DNA of 64,000 bases from Rathayibacter rhapontici (GCF_001995175.1 NZ_MUKN01000009.1:1-64000), one strand, 5' to 3'; shown: positions 38,965 to 49,389, numbered from the stretch's first letter. Numbers and translations: made by a program. The notes: generated from the sequence alone by a model not told the origin.

Positions 38965-40673
38965 GAAGCCGTGCAGCTCGAGCGTCTTCTCGGCGCTGCG
39001 GTCGATCGCGTCCGTGAGGATCCGCTCTCCCGGAGTCCCCTCGTAGTCGTAGATCTCGAAGTCGCCGCACGTCGTGACCTCGGCGGGCGTGCCGAGGACC
39101 TGGACCGACTGCTCCGTCACATGGCCCCACGGATCGACGATGACGTACGAGTAGTCCTTGTCGACGTAGGTCGCGACGTTGATCATCCAGTCGTCGACCG
39201 AGAGGTCGCCCCGCACCTGGAGCACGTCGCCGCGCTCGTCCGCGTAGACCTCCCACTGCCTGGTGATCCAGAAGGATCCGACACCGGACTCCTCACGATC
39301 GCCGATGGTGTCCTCGAAGCACGTCGCTCCCGAGTACGTCGCTCCCGTCACCATGCGGATCACCGGCGGGAGGGAGACGGCCCCGGCCACGACGACGAGG
39401 ACGGCCACCGCCGAGGACGCGCCGACCATGAATCGCGCGAGGCTCCGCCGGTACTCGGCGTAGGGCACGACCAGCATCGAGAGGCGGAGCACGTGGATCA
39501 CCACCGGGATCATCCCGAGCAGGGGGAACACGAAGATCGGCAGCAGGTAGCGCGTCGTCTGCGAGCCGGTGACGAAGAAGCCGAGCACCATCGTGACGAG
39601 CGAGAGCGTCGAGAACGCAGTGAGGAACAGCTCGGCTCCCGAGACGGTGCGACGCAGCGACGGCCTCGTCTGCGCGAACAGCGCGTAGAGGAAGAAGCCG
39701 ACCGTGACGACGACGACGGCTCCCCACAGCAGGAGCTTGAACATGCCGACCGAGGTCGAGGCCAGTTCGGCGATCGTGTTCCCGACCAGCGTGATGCTCG
39801 ACGGGATCTTCTCGATGTCCATGTACTTGTCGAGGGCGATGGCGAGGTACTGCTCGACGAAGCGGCGCCCCCAGAGGCCGAGGAGCGCGGAACCGCCGTT
39901 GACCGCCGCGAGCAGGAGGAACCCGCGGGTGGTCAGGTGCCGGGCGAACCACATCACGACCAGCGTCAGTCCGAGTGGTGCCGTGACCTGGAGGAGGTAG
40001 AGCGGGTCGCAGAGGGTGACCGCGGCGGTGACGGCCCCCGTGACCACCGTCGCCGTCACCGTCCGCGTGCTCCCCCAGGCGCGCGCCGGAAGGCCCGGGT
40101 CAGCCAGAGCGTCAGCGCGAGGACGGACAGCCCGATGATGATGACGCCCTGGTAGTACGTGTTGAAGAGGTAGAGCGTCGCGATCGAGGAGCCGTTGATG
40201 TTGGGCTGCGGCTCGAGCAGGCAGATCACGGCGTAGAGGCCGATCGCGCCGAGGGCGACGGAGATCTCGATGAACCGATGACGGCTCCGCTGCAGCGCGA
40301 GGCGCGCGATGACCCGCGCGAAGGCGTAGAAGAGGAGCAGATTGACGATGCTGTTGACCACGATCGCGGCGCGCGGATCGCTCACCACCAGAGCGATGGC
40401 CGAGTAGATGACCAGCTCCGGGAAGAAGAAGAGCTGCGACGAGAACACCCAGTCGAAGGGCTCTCCCGCGACGATCGACGAGTGCAGCAGCGGGAGGACG
40501 AGGGAGTCGCCGCTGTACAGCAGGACGGCGCTCCACTCCGACGCCGCCATGCGGGCCAGCACGACCAGAGCGGTCGAGACGACGACGACGACCGGCGCGA
40601 GTTCGATCAGGAGGCGCTGCCACAGCGGCGCACGGAGCGCGGGGGGCGACGCGCGGGGCGCAGTTCGAGTCAT
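38956..40673 (-). CDS. type-A GT-C-like membrane protein, copy 1 (frame-disrupted)
   Basis: A protein of about 572 residues with some 11-12 hydrophobic segments and an extracytoplasmic C-terminal domain. Marker sequences: SGDSLVLPLLHSSIVAGEPF and DWVFSSQLFFFPELVIYSA near the N-terminus, and TTCGDFEIYDYEGTPGERIL near the C-terminus. The frame changes near 40084 (CGGCG/CGCGCC); one base restored gives AFRR-RAWGSTRTV. The copy at 45195-46892 has the same layout and these same markers. Not matched to a named family; a GT-C enzyme or glycan-modifying transferase is the best guess. ATG at 40673. Confidence 0.75.
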
Positions 40674-40861
40674 CGGACGCAATCGTGGCACACTGGCCGG
40701 ACGGTTCCGCTCCCTCGGCATCGCGAGTCGCCTTTCGACCGCTCCCTCACGCCGGTCACGGCGGCACCGCACAGGCCCCTCCTCGAGGAGGAACAGACCC
40801 CCGGAGGACCGGACGACGGTCGCGGCCGCCTCCCGCACCCCGACCGAGAGATCCCCACCGC

Positions 40862-41440
40862 GTGACGAGACCGTTCGAGAAGCAGCAGGTGCGTTTCCTC
40901 GCCGCCGGATCGGTGAACACGGCGATCGACTTCGTGCTCCTCAACATCATGACACTGGCGCTCGGCGCCCCTGTACTGATCGCGAACTCCGTCTCGGTGG
41001 TCTTCGGCATCTGCCTGTCCTACGTGATGAACCACTTCTTCGTCTTCCGCTACCCCGACCGGGTGACCGTGAAGCGCTTCCTGCAGTTCTTCGCCGTCAC
41101 GGGTTTCTCGTCGCTGGTCATCCAGAACGTCATCATCTGGCTCTTCGAGATGCTGTTCGGCACGAGCTTCGGGCGCTCGCTCCTCTTCCTCGGCTCGGAC
41201 GCCGACAACAACGTGCTCGCCATCAACTTCGCGAAGGCAGTCGCTGTGTTCGCCGGGCTCGTCTGGAACTTCGCCTTCTACCGGCTCGTCGTCTTCCGAT
41301 CGAATCGCGGTTCGTCGACGGACGACGCCGGCGCGAAGGAGGTCGGTGCCGCGGGGACCCGTGCGGACCAGCCCCTCCAGCAGGAGAGCCGCCCGACGAC
41401 CGTCGATCCGATCGACGGCCGTCCCGAGCCGAGACACTAG
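40862..41440 (+). CDS. GtrA family membrane protein 2
   Basis: A protein of 192 residues with four membrane segments: VRFLAAGSVNTAIDFVLLN, LIANSVSVVFGICLSYVMNHFFVF, FAVTGFSSLVIQNVIIWLFEM and AKAVAVFAGLVWNFAFYRLVVF. The NHFFVF and WNFAFYRLVVF ends are typical of GtrA. A polar C-terminal tail of about 45 residues follows. GTG at 40862, 188 bp from the divergent type-A gene. No GT2 gene is directly attached, so it may use the product of one of the other two GT2 enzymes. Confidence 0.9.
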   Translation: MTRPFEKQQVRFLAAGSVNTAIDFVLLNIMTLALGAPVLIANSVSVVFGICLSYVMNHFFVFRYPDRVTVKRFLQFFAVTGFSSLVIQNVIIWLFEMLFGTSFGRSLLFLGSDADNNVLAINFAKAVAVFAGLVWNFAFYRLVVFRSNRGSSTDDAGAKEVGAAGTRADQPLQQESRPTTVDPIDGRPEPRH

Positions 41441-41443
41441 GCT
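41438..41443 (+). promoter_or_regulatory. candidate -10 built over the gtrA stop codon
   Basis: TAGGCT, whose first three bases are the TAG stop of the preceding gtrA gene. It lies 44 bp upstream of the type-B ATG at 41488. Confidence 0.4.
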
Positions 41444-41487
41444 GTTCGCCGCACGGGGGCAGACGCCCGCCCCGGACGAGAGAAGCG

Positions 41488-43343
41488 ATGAGCCAGACCC
41501 TCCGACACACGACCGAGTCCGAGCACCGTCCGGGTCCGGCCCGGAGGCACCGCGGCGCGCTCCTGGATCTGGGATGCGCCCTGGGGGTCGGTCTGGTCGC
41601 CCTCGTCGCCGCGATCATCGCCCTGCGCCTGTCGCCCGCGGATCTCGGGCGGCGCTGGACCTCGGGGAACACCGGCGACATGGTCGCCCACTACCTCGTC
41701 GCCGCGGGGGCGAAGGACTGGACGCTGTTCCTGCCGAACCCCTCGATGGGATTCCCGGGGACGCAGAACCAGTGGTTCACTCCGATCTTCGACTTCGAGT
41801 CGATCGGCGTGCTCTCCGCGCTTGCTCTCGTCCTGCGCGATCCGATCGTGATCCTGAACGTGTTCCAGCTGTCGGGGTTCGCTCTGGCCGGCATCGCCGG
41901 CTACTACCTCTTCCGCGCACTCCGCGTCCGCCGCTCCGTGGCCGTGCTCTTCGCCCTGATCTTCGCCCTGATGCCCTACCACTTCGAAAGGGTGGCACTC
42001 GGGCACGCGTTCGTCGGGATGTACTGGGGCGTCGCCCTGCTCGGCATCCTGATCCTGGTCGTCGCGTCGCCGACCCTCGATCCCCTCGCGGAGTGGGTCG
42101 ACCATGCGCCGAGCCGGCGGCGCCGCCTCCTGCGCCGGGCGCTCCCGGTGCTCGGCCTCACGTTCGGCCTGTCCGTCTCGAGCTCCTACTACTTCGTCTT
42201 CGGCTGCATCCTCCTCGGCGGAATCGTCCTCTTCCGGGCGATCGCGATCCTGATCGCGCGATCAGGATGGCGCGAGCTGGTCTGGCCCGCGCTGACCGTC
42301 GTCTCGCTCGTCGCTTTCATCGGCGTGCAGCTCGCTCTGCTCTCCCTCGACTTCGGCGAGCGGTACGCCTCCTACTTCGCGGAGCGCCTGCCGTTCCAGT
42401 CCGAGCAGCACAGCGGCAAGATCACGAGCCTCCTGCTGCCGTGGGACGGATCGGGATTCGGCCCCCTGGCCGAGCTCTCGCGCGGGTACCAGCAGAGCAC
42501 CACGGTCTCGCCGACCGCCGAGCCGACGGGCACACCGCTGATCGCCGCCGTGGCGATGATCCTCCTCGTCCTCTTCCTCCTCGTCAGGGCGGTGGCTCCC
42601 GTCCGCACCGGGTCCGCCGGTCCGGCCGCGCGCTTCCTCGGCGACGAGCGCGCGCGCGTCCTCGCGGGCGTGTACCTGTGGGGGCTGCTCTTCTTCGTCG
42701 TCGGCGGTCTCGGCTACGTCTTCGCCGCCGTGGTCACCGGCGAGATCCGCGCCTGGGTGCGCCTGTCGGTCGTGCTGTCGACCGTCGCCCTGATGTTCGC
42801 CGCAGTCCTGCTCGACACGCTGCTCCGGCGTCGGGTCGCCTGGTGCTCGCGATCGTGGGCATCGGACTCGTCGCGGGCGTCGATCAGCTGGGAGGAGCGA
42901 GTGTCGGCGCCGACCTCTCCCCCGTCGACGACACGGCGCTGCGCGCTGCCGTCTCCGCAGCCGAATCGGAGTTCGCCCCGGGGTGCGGCATCGTGCAGCT
43001 CCCGCTCCACGGCTACCCGGAAGCCGGCGCCGTGGGCGGGATGGGCGACTACGACGAGGCCCTCCCCTACCTCTTCAGCTCCGACGACTCCACGCTGCGC
43101 TGGTCGTACGGAGCCGTCACCGGCACCCGCTCGGCCGACTTCTGGGCGGACGTGACGACTCCGGAGCAGTTCGGGGCCGCCGTCGCCGAGAGCGGAGCGT
43201 GCGGCCTCCTGGTCGATCAGGCGGCCTACGGTGACGACGCGGCCGCTTGGGCCCCGTTCGTGGACGCCGCGACCTCCGCGACTCAGCCGGTGATCCGGTC
43301 CGAGGACGACTCCCGTCGCTACCTCTTCTTCCGGGTGAGCTGA
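41488..43343 (+). CDS. type-B GT-C-like membrane protein, copy 1 (frame-disrupted)
   Basis: A protein of about 618 residues, with 10-12 hydrophobic segments. Features: LSPADLGRRWTSGNTGDMVAHY (acidic GT-C-like first outer loop), ALMPYHFERVALGHAFV, LLLPWDGSG, and in the exported C-terminal domain GCGIVQLPLHGYPEAG followed by MGDYDEALPYLFSS. The frame changes near 42832 (CGGCGTCG/GGTCGC); one base restored continues into LVLAIVGIGLVAGVDQL. All these markers recur in the gene at 43373-45205. Resembles YfhO/GT-C multi-spanning proteins; substrate unknown. Confidence 0.75.
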
Positions 43344-43372
43344 CTCCGCCCGGAGGAGCCCCCGTTTCCGGA

Positions 43373-45205
43373 TCAGTCGACCCTGAACACCAGCCACCGG
43401 CCGGACGACGACTCCGCCATCGGGTCGAGATCGCCGGTGGCGGCGACGACGTCGTCGAACCACGCGCCCTCGCTGTCCGAATAGGCGGCCGTGTCGACGA
43501 GGAGGGCGCAGGCTCCGCTCCCCCGGACGGCGGCGGCGAAAGACTCGGCATCGGTCGCGTCGTCGAAGACGTCGAAGCCGGGGGTCCCCTCGACCGACCC
43601 GTAGCTCCAGCGCAGGTCCTCACCTGCCGTGAAGAGGTACGGGAGCGCCTCGTCGTAATCCCTCATCGAGGCGATCGCCCCACTGTCGGGAAAGCTCTTG
43701 ACCGGGAGCTGCACGACTCCGCAGCCGTCGGCGAGGTCGGCGTCGACCGCCGCGACGAAGGACGAGATCTCCGCGTCGTCGGCGGGAGCGAGCGGGACCA
43801 TCCGCTTCACGCCCACTCCCTGATCGAGGACGACGAGGACGCAGACGAGGACGACCGCGAGCACGCGAGCACTGCGGCGGCGCAGGCGCTGCAGAACGAG
43901 GGCGACGGCTCCGAGTGCGAGCACGATGATCACGATCGAGAGCCGCGACCAGGCGCGGATGGTCGTGCCGGCGAGGAGGGCGACTGCCATGCCGAAACCG
44001 GTGACGACGTAGAAGAGCAGCGTCCAGAGGGCGGCGACCGCGAGCACGCGGACACGATCGTCCGAGACGAGACGGCCGATCCCGGTCACTCGCAGAGCAC
44101 GTCCTCCCACGATCGCGATCATGGGCAGTGCCGCGAGGAGCAGGACGAGCCCAGCGATCCCGAGCACCGGCATCCCCGGCGGCTCGGTGGTCTTCGCCAC
44201 TGCGGTCGCGTTCGCGTAGATCAGCGGCAGCGCTCCGAGCTTCGGCACGCGGGTCCCCTCCCACGGCAGGAACAGCGGGAGGATCTTGCCTGCGAAGTTC
44301 TCCGACTCGCCGAGTCCTCGATCCTCGAAGTACGGGGCGTATCGTCCGCCCCAGTCCGCCGAGAGGGCGAGCAGCTCGAGGCCCACCGCGACGACGAGCA
44401 CTCCGAGAGGCGCCGCACGGGCGAGCACGGCCCGCCGACGCTCACCCGAGGCGAGCGAGGCGGCGGCGCCGAGGAGCCAGACTCCGCCGAGAACGATGAT
44501 GCTGAAGACGTAGTAGTAGCCGCCCGATGTGGCGATGAGGACGGGAAGGAGAACCGTCGGGACTGCCGCGCGCGCGATCCGCGAAGCACCGGTGCCCCGC
44601 CGGATCCAGCTGCGGAACGGGTCTGTGCGCTCGCCGGCGGCGCAGAGCAGGAGTATGCCCAGCAGCGGTACGGCCCAGTAGTTGGCGAGGAAGGCGTGGC
44701 CGGCGCCGATGCGCAGGAAGTGGTACGGAGCGAGAGCCAGCACGACGGCGACGAGAGCCGAGACCCAGGGCGAGGTCCTCAGGCAGCGGAAGAACGCGTA
44801 GCCCGTCAGTGCGACCGCGAAGAAGCCGAGCAGGTAGTAGATGTTGAGGAGCACGAAGCCGTCCTCGACGACGAGTCCGAGCAGTGCGACGAGCACGGCG
44901 GAGGCGAGATCGAACTGCGCCGTGAAGAAGGCGTTCAGCCCCTCGGGGAAGCCGAGAGCGCCGTTGACCGAGAACGGGAAGGACTGGGTGGCGCTGCGGA
45001 ACAGGGTGTAGTGCAGGATCTGGTCGTCACCCCCGACGGTCCACCGCTGTCCCAGGGAGGTCGGCGTGACGCCGAGGGCGAGGACGCCGCCGAGGAGGCT
45101 GATCACGCCGGCGCCCGTCGCCCACGCCGCCTCCCTCGCCGCGCGGGCGAGGAAGGCGGTCCGGGCCGCACCGGTCCGTGTCGCGATGCGCGTGTCAGAG
45201 TCCAT
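43373..45205 (-). CDS. type-B GT-C-like membrane protein, copy 2
   Basis: Intact, 610 residues, with the same order of features as copy 1: VTPTSLGQRWTVGGDDQILHY, ALAPYHFLRIGAGHAFL, LFLPWEGTR, then GCGVVQLPVKSFPDSG and MRDYDEALPYLFTAG in the C-terminal domain. Since it is unbroken it shows that the family is a real single-chain protein. It converges on copy 1 with a 29-bp gap, and its first codons overlap the end of type-A copy 2 (45195-45205), so A and B are co-expressed. Codon use is like that of its neighbours. Confidence 0.8.
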   Translation of the reverse strand: MDSDTRIATRTGAARTAFLARAAREAAWATGAGVISLLGGVLALGVTPTSLGQRWTVGGDDQILHYTLFRSATQSFPFSVNGALGFPEGLNAFFTAQFDLASAVLVALLGLVVEDGFVLLNIYYLLGFFAVALTGYAFFRCLRTSPWVSALVAVVLALAPYHFLRIGAGHAFLANYWAVPLLGILLLCAAGERTDPFRSWIRRGTGASRIARAAVPTVLLPVLIATSGGYYYVFSIIVLGGVWLLGAAASLASGERRRAVLARAAPLGVLVVAVGLELLALSADWGGRYAPYFEDRGLGESENFAGKILPLFLPWEGTRVPKLGALPLIYANATAVAKTTEPPGMPVLGIAGLVLLLAALPMIAIVGGRALRVTGIGRLVSDDRVRVLAVAALWTLLFYVVTGFGMAVALLAGTTIRAWSRLSIVIIVLALGAVALVLQRLRRRSARVLAVVLVCVLVVLDQGVGVKRMVPLAPADDAEISSFVAAVDADLADGCGVVQLPVKSFPDSGAIASMRDYDEALPYLFTAGEDLRWSYGSVEGTPGFDVFDDATDAESFAAAVRGSGACALLVDTAAYSDSEGAWFDDVVAATGDLDPMAESSSGRWLVFRVD

Positions 45206-46892
45206 GATCCCGATCCGCTCTCTCGATGCTGTCGGAGACGATCCCGTTCAGGATCGTCTCGCCGTCCGTCCCGGCGTAGTCGTAGATGTCGAAGGTCGGG
45301 CAGTCGACCACCGCGCTCGGCTCCCCGAGGTGGGCGAGCGCGAGGGCCGACCAGTCGGGATCACGGTCGGCCAGGACGAAGGAGAAGGTCGTGTCGCGAT
45401 ACGCGGCCGTGTTGTTCATCCAGAGCTGAGCAGTGAAGTCGAAGTTCACCTGCTGCACGTCGAGCGACGGCGGCCCGTACAGCTCGAGTGGGCGCGCTGT
45501 CCAGAACGAGGCGACACCGGACCGCGTGCGGTCCCCCAGCCAGTCCTCGAGGCACTGCCGCTCCGGGGTCGAGCCCGCCCGTTCGGCGGCCACGGCGAGC
45601 GGAGGCGCGGAGACGGCGATCCCCGCCGCGAGCGCCGAGACGGACAGCCCCGCGCAGACGAGGGCTCCGCGGCGTGACGCGTCGCCGGAGTTGCGGCGCT
45701 TCACTGGCAGGTGGCGGGACACCCGCCGCGCTGACTCACCGCACAGAGGCACGACCAGAAGCACCGGGAACGCGGCGAGAGGGAGGAGGTACCGGCTGAC
45801 GAGGCTGCCGGTGACGACGACTCCCAGCAGAAGGGACAGGCAGGAGACGACCACGAACAGCGCGACGGCGGTGCTCGACGTCGAGACGCTTCCACGGCGC
45901 GGCTCCCTCGACTGCGTGGCCAGCGCCGCGACGACCGTCAGTGCGGCGAGCACGAGCAGGAGGCCGACCACGAGGAGCTCGATCTTCCCGCTGGTCGCCG
46001 ACCCGACGACGCGCATCTGCAGGATGAAGGCGTCGACCGCTTGACCGGCGCGCTCCAGGTGCAGGTAGGTCGAGGCGTCCACGGCGATGAGGCTCCGCGC
46101 GAGCCCGCGCGACGCGTAGCCGAGGACCGCCCCGACGAGGAGGACTCCACCGAGGACCGCGGCGGTGCGCCGGGACATCCGCGCGAGCACGAGCAGGAGC
46201 AGGAGAGTCACGACCGCGGGCGCGGTGAACTGCAGGGCGAACAGCGGATTCGAGAAGGTCGTCGCGGCCGAGACGGCGAACACCGCCGCGAGACAGGTCC
46301 ACCGTCTCCGCCGATCGTCGACCAGCCCGGAGGCGAAGCCCCGCGTGACCCCGCTCATCAGCGCGAGGATCCAGACCCCCGCGAGCGCGACACCCGAGTA
46401 GTAGGTGGTCAGGAGGATCCCGCCGGAGAACGCACCGACGTTGATCAGCCCACGCCCCTCCGTCGCCGCGAGGAGCAGGAGAGTCGCGGTGGCCGCGGCG
46501 GAGGACCCGACGCGCAGTCCTCTCGAGCGATCGACGAGCACTCCCGAGGCGAGCAGCCGGGCTCCGCCGTAGAACACGACCGCGTTCACGACCGCGTTCA
46601 CGATGAGCGACGTCTGGATCACGCCACCCGCCAGCGCGACGCTGAGGAGGTAGAGCGGCAGCTCGGGGAACACGAGCAGCTGGCTCGTCATGACCCAGTC
46701 GAAGGGCTCGCCGCGCTGCACCGACTGGAGGAGGAGGGGCAGGGCGAGCGAGTCTCCATCGGAGAGGAGGTACTCGACCCACGGCGTCGATGCCAAGTGC
46801 GCGAGGACGGCCAGCGCGCCGGCGACGACGAGGAGGAGCCCGGACGCCTCGACGAGGAGAGGCCGCGATCGACCCCCTTCCTCCGCCCTCAT
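45195..46892 (-). CDS. type-A GT-C-like membrane protein, copy 2
   Basis: Intact, 565 residues. Same markers as copy 1: LSDGDSLALPLLLQSVQRGEPF and DWVMTSQLLVFPELPLY near the N-terminus, CLEDWLGDRTRSGVASFW and DCPTFDIYDYAGTDGETIL in the C-terminal domain, which carries two Cys likely to form a disulfide outside the cell. About 11 hydrophobic segments lie between. Its start overlaps the stop of the GT2 gene (ATGA), and its end overlaps type-B copy 2, so GT2, A and B are one coupled unit. Confidence 0.8.
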   Translation of the reverse strand: MRAEEGGRSRPLLVEASGLLLVVAGALAVLAHLASTPWVEYLLSDGDSLALPLLLQSVQRGEPFDWVMTSQLLVFPELPLYLLSVALAGGVIQTSLIVNAVVNAVVFYGGARLLASGVLVDRSRGLRVGSSAAATATLLLLAATEGRGLINVGAFSGGILLTTYYSGVALAGVWILALMSGVTRGFASGLVDDRRRRWTCLAAVFAVSAATTFSNPLFALQFTAPAVVTLLLLLVLARMSRRTAAVLGGVLLVGAVLGYASRGLARSLIAVDASTYLHLERAGQAVDAFILQMRVVGSATSGKIELLVVGLLLVLAALTVVAALATQSREPRRGSVSTSSTAVALFVVVSCLSLLLGVVVTGSLVSRYLLPLAAFPVLLVVPLCGESARRVSRHLPVKRRNSGDASRRGALVCAGLSVSALAAGIAVSAPPLAVAAERAGSTPERQCLEDWLGDRTRSGVASFWTARPLELYGPPSLDVQQVNFDFTAQLWMNNTAAYRDTTFSFVLADRDPDWSALALAHLGEPSAVVDCPTFDIYDYAGTDGETILNGIVSDSIERADRDHGL

Positions 46893-47638
46893 CGCTTCCC
46901 GTCGCGCCCGAACCGGATGCGCAGGACGAGCAGGAGGCTCTGCACCAGAGTGTTGCCGGGGATCTTCGAGGTGCCCTCGGTGCGGTCGAGGAAGACGATC
47001 GGGATCTCCCGCGTCCTCCTCGCAGCCGTGACCGCGCGGTGCTTGAGCGCGATCTGGAAGCCGTAGCCCGTCGCGTCGACCGTCTGGAACGCGATCCTGC
47101 GCAGCAGCTCGGCGCTGAAGAGGTTGTAGCCACCGGTCCAGTCCGTGAGGGTGGACCCGAGGAACAGGCGCGTGTAGATGTTGCCGCCCCGGCTGAGGAT
47201 CTTGCGGTCGAGTGTCCAGTCGGGAGTGCCCCCGCCGGGGATGTAGCGGGACGCCACGACGAGATCCGCGCCCTCACGCACCTCGCGGAGGAAGTCGGAG
47301 ACGTATCGCGGATCGTGCGAGAGGTCCGCGTCCATCTGCAGGATGTAGTCGGGCGCGTCCTCCGCTTCGAGCACCTGGGCGAACGACCAGATGTACGCCG
47401 CTCCCAGGCCCTCCTTCTTCGCCCTCTCGAGGACGGACACCGAGAAGTTCCCGGTCGCGAGCTCCTCGCCGATCGTCCTGGCCCTCCCCGCTGTCCCGTC
47501 GGGCGACGAGTCGTCGACGATCACCGACCGGATCAGGGCGTCGGGGTTGTCGGCGGCGACGGCGGCGATCCGGCGGAGCAGCTCGCCGATGTTGTCCGCT
47601 TCGTTGTAGGTGGGAGTGACGATCGTCAGGGTGAGCAT
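46889..47638 (-). CDS. polyprenol monophosphomannose synthase-like GT2 (DPM1 type)
   Basis: A protein of 249 residues: LTIVTPTYNEADNIGELLRRI, VIVDDSSPDGTAGRA, LERAKKEGLGAAYIWSF, the metal-binding QMDADLSHDP and ASRYIPGGGTPDWTLDRKILSRGGN, all of which match DPM1/Ppm1 catalytic domains. It should make polyprenyl-phosphate mannose (or a related hexose) on the inner face. It lies upstream of type-A and type-B copy 2 with overlapping codons and diverges from GtrA 3. TACTCT at 47694-47699 (minus strand) is a possible -10. ATG at 47638. Confidence 0.92.
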   Translation of the reverse strand: MLTLTIVTPTYNEADNIGELLRRIAAVAADNPDALIRSVIVDDSSPDGTAGRARTIGEELATGNFSVSVLERAKKEGLGAAYIWSFAQVLEAEDAPDYILQMDADLSHDPRYVSDFLREVREGADLVVASRYIPGGGTPDWTLDRKILSRGGNIYTRLFLGSTLTDWTGGYNLFSAELLRRIAFQTVDATGYGFQIALKHRAVTAARRTREIPIVFLDRTEGTSKIPGNTLVQSLLLVLRIRFGRDGKR

Positions 47639-47848
47639 GGAGAGCCAATTCGACTGCAGAGGACGGAACGCTGGACGCGCGACGGGCGGTCGCAGAGTAT
47701 CAGCGTCCGTCGGAGCCTCGCGGTTGATCGCGGGCTGGTCGCCGTTCGAGCGGTTCTCAGATTCGGAGCGCTTCGTGCACCTCCCCGTTCAGACACGATG
47801 GATACCGTCGGCCCGTCGCGCTCGCACATCAGCGCCGGAGGAGGACAC

Positions 47849-48394
47849 GTGGCGAGTCGAGCGGGATCGAGCGGGTGGCGGGACTCTCAGACGGTGCGAT
47901 TCCTCGCAGCGGGCTCGCTGAACACCGTCCTCGACTTCGCGATCCTGAATGCGCTGACGCTGCTCGTCGGTCTGCCGGCCCTGGCGGCGAACGTCGCCTC
48001 GGTGACGGTGGGCATCTCGATCTCCTACCTGCTCAACCACTTCTTCGTCTTCCGCCAGCGCGGCCGCCCCTCGGCCGCCGCGTTCGGGATGTTCTTCCTC
48101 GTGACAGGCGTCAGCTCGCTCCTGCTGCAATCGGTCGTCATCTACGGCTTCGAGGTCTTCTTCGGCACGACGTTCGGCCTCTCCCTCCTCTTCCTCCCCA
48201 GCTCGGGAGAGAACGCGGTCCTCGCGATCAACGCCGCCAAAGCCGCCGCCGTCCTCGTCGGCCTGGTCTGGAACTTCTGCATGTACACGTTCGTCGTCTT
48301 CCGCCGTCCCGACGAGCCGGAGCTCCCGCTGATGGACACGGCCTCCAGCGCGGCCGTCGCTGCCGGGACAGCCCCTCTCGACGTCGTCCGCTGA
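47849..48394 (+). CDS. GtrA family membrane protein 3
   Basis: A protein of 181 residues with four membrane segments: VRFLAAGSLNTVLDFAILN, LAANVASVTVGISISYLLNHFFVF, FFLVTGVSSLLLQSVVIYGFEVFF and AAKAAAVLVGLVWNFCMYTFVVF. It is closest to GtrA 2 (same NHFFVF and WNF.Y motifs, same FGTTFG loop). GTG at 47849 is chosen because GGAGGAGG lies 6-12 bp upstream; an ATG at 47798 without such a site would add 17 residues. Likely flippase for the product of the adjacent GT2. Confidence 0.9.
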   Translation: MASRAGSSGWRDSQTVRFLAAGSLNTVLDFAILNALTLLVGLPALAANVASVTVGISISYLLNHFFVFRQRGRPSAAAFGMFFLVTGVSSLLLQSVVIYGFEVFFGTTFGLSLLFLPSSGENAVLAINAAKAAAVLVGLVWNFCMYTFVVFRRPDEPELPLMDTASSAAVAAGTAPLDVVR

Positions 48395-48432
48395 GAGGAA
48401 CGGGCCTCCCGGGAGGCTTCGAGGCTGCGTGC

Positions 48433-48438
48433 TAGCCT
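48433..48438 (+). promoter_or_regulatory. candidate -10 of the rhamnosyltransferase-like gene
   Basis: TAGCCT in GTGCTAGCCTCG, about 57 bp upstream of the GT2 start. Same hexamer as at mtrA. Confidence 0.4.
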
Positions 48439-48495
48439 CGATGAGTTCTTCCGACGGAGCCTTCGCCCGTCGACACCGCACCCCCGGAGGCTCCC

Positions 48496-49370
48496 ATCTC
48501 TCGCTCGACGTTGCCCATCGCGGTCGTCGTCGTCACCTACTTCTCGGGTGAGGTCCTCCGCGCCTGCCTCGAGTCGATCCCGGAGGCCACGGAGCACGAC
48601 GTCCACGTCGTGGTCGTCGACAACGCGACGACGGACGACTCCGTGCGCCGCGTCGTCGAGATGCGCCCGGAGGTCGTCTTCCACGAGACGGGCGAGAACC
48701 TCGGCTACGGCAAGGCCGTCAACTACGCCGTGGACCGGCTGGGCCCGGAGTACGAGTGGATCCTGGTGACCAACCCGGACACGGTCTTCCTGCCCGGATC
48801 CATCGACGCCCTGTACGCCGCCGCCTCCGCCGACTCCCGGATCGGGTCGATCGGCCCGCGCATCCTCGACTCGGACGGCACCGTCTACCCGTCGGCGCGG
48901 GCGCTGCCCTCCCTCGGGACCGGGGTGGGCCACGCCCTCTTCGCGCACCTCTGGCCGGGCAACCCGTGGTCGGCCCGCTACCGCCGCTCGCGCGCCGTCG
49001 GCACGCTCGAGCACGGCAGCATGACGGCCGGATGGCTCTCGGGAGCCTGCGTGATGGTCCGGCGCACCGCCTTCGAGCAGATCGGCGGCTTCGACGAGCG
49101 GTACTTCATGTACTTCGAGGATGTGCAGCTGGGCGACTCGCTCGGCCGGCGGGGCTGGACCAACGTGTACCTCGCCGACGCCTGGTCTCGCACCTGGGCG
49201 GGCACTCCACCCGGCTCGCGTCGGCGCGGATGCTCGCCGTGCACCACCGCAGCGCCTACCTGTACCTCGCGCAGAAGTACGGCGCCTGGTACCAGGCGCC
49301 CCTCCGGCTGGCCGTCCGGCTCGGGCTCGGCGCGCGCGTCGGGCTGATGCGGCTGCGGCTCGGGCGCTGA
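48496..49370 (+). CDS. GT2 glycosyltransferase, rhamnosyltransferase-like (frame-disrupted, unusual start)
   Basis: A protein of about 291 residues: IAVVVVTYFSGEVLRACLESI, VVVDNATTDDSVRR, TGENLGYGKAVN, VTNPDTVFLPGSIDAL and FDERYFMYFEDVQLGDSLGRRGW, the pattern of WbbL/dTDP-rhamnosyl transferases. RmlC and RmlD genes are next door. The frame changes near 49181 (GACGC/CTGG); one base restored gives ADA-LVSHLGGHSTRLASARML. Start: the first standard start is TTG at 48511, but an in-frame ATC at 48496 lies 5 bp after GGAGG and gives ISRSTLPIAVVVV; either a rare ATC start or a miscalled ATG. I use 48496. Confidence 0.83.
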
Positions 49371-49389
49371 GCCCGGCGCTCTCCCGCCG

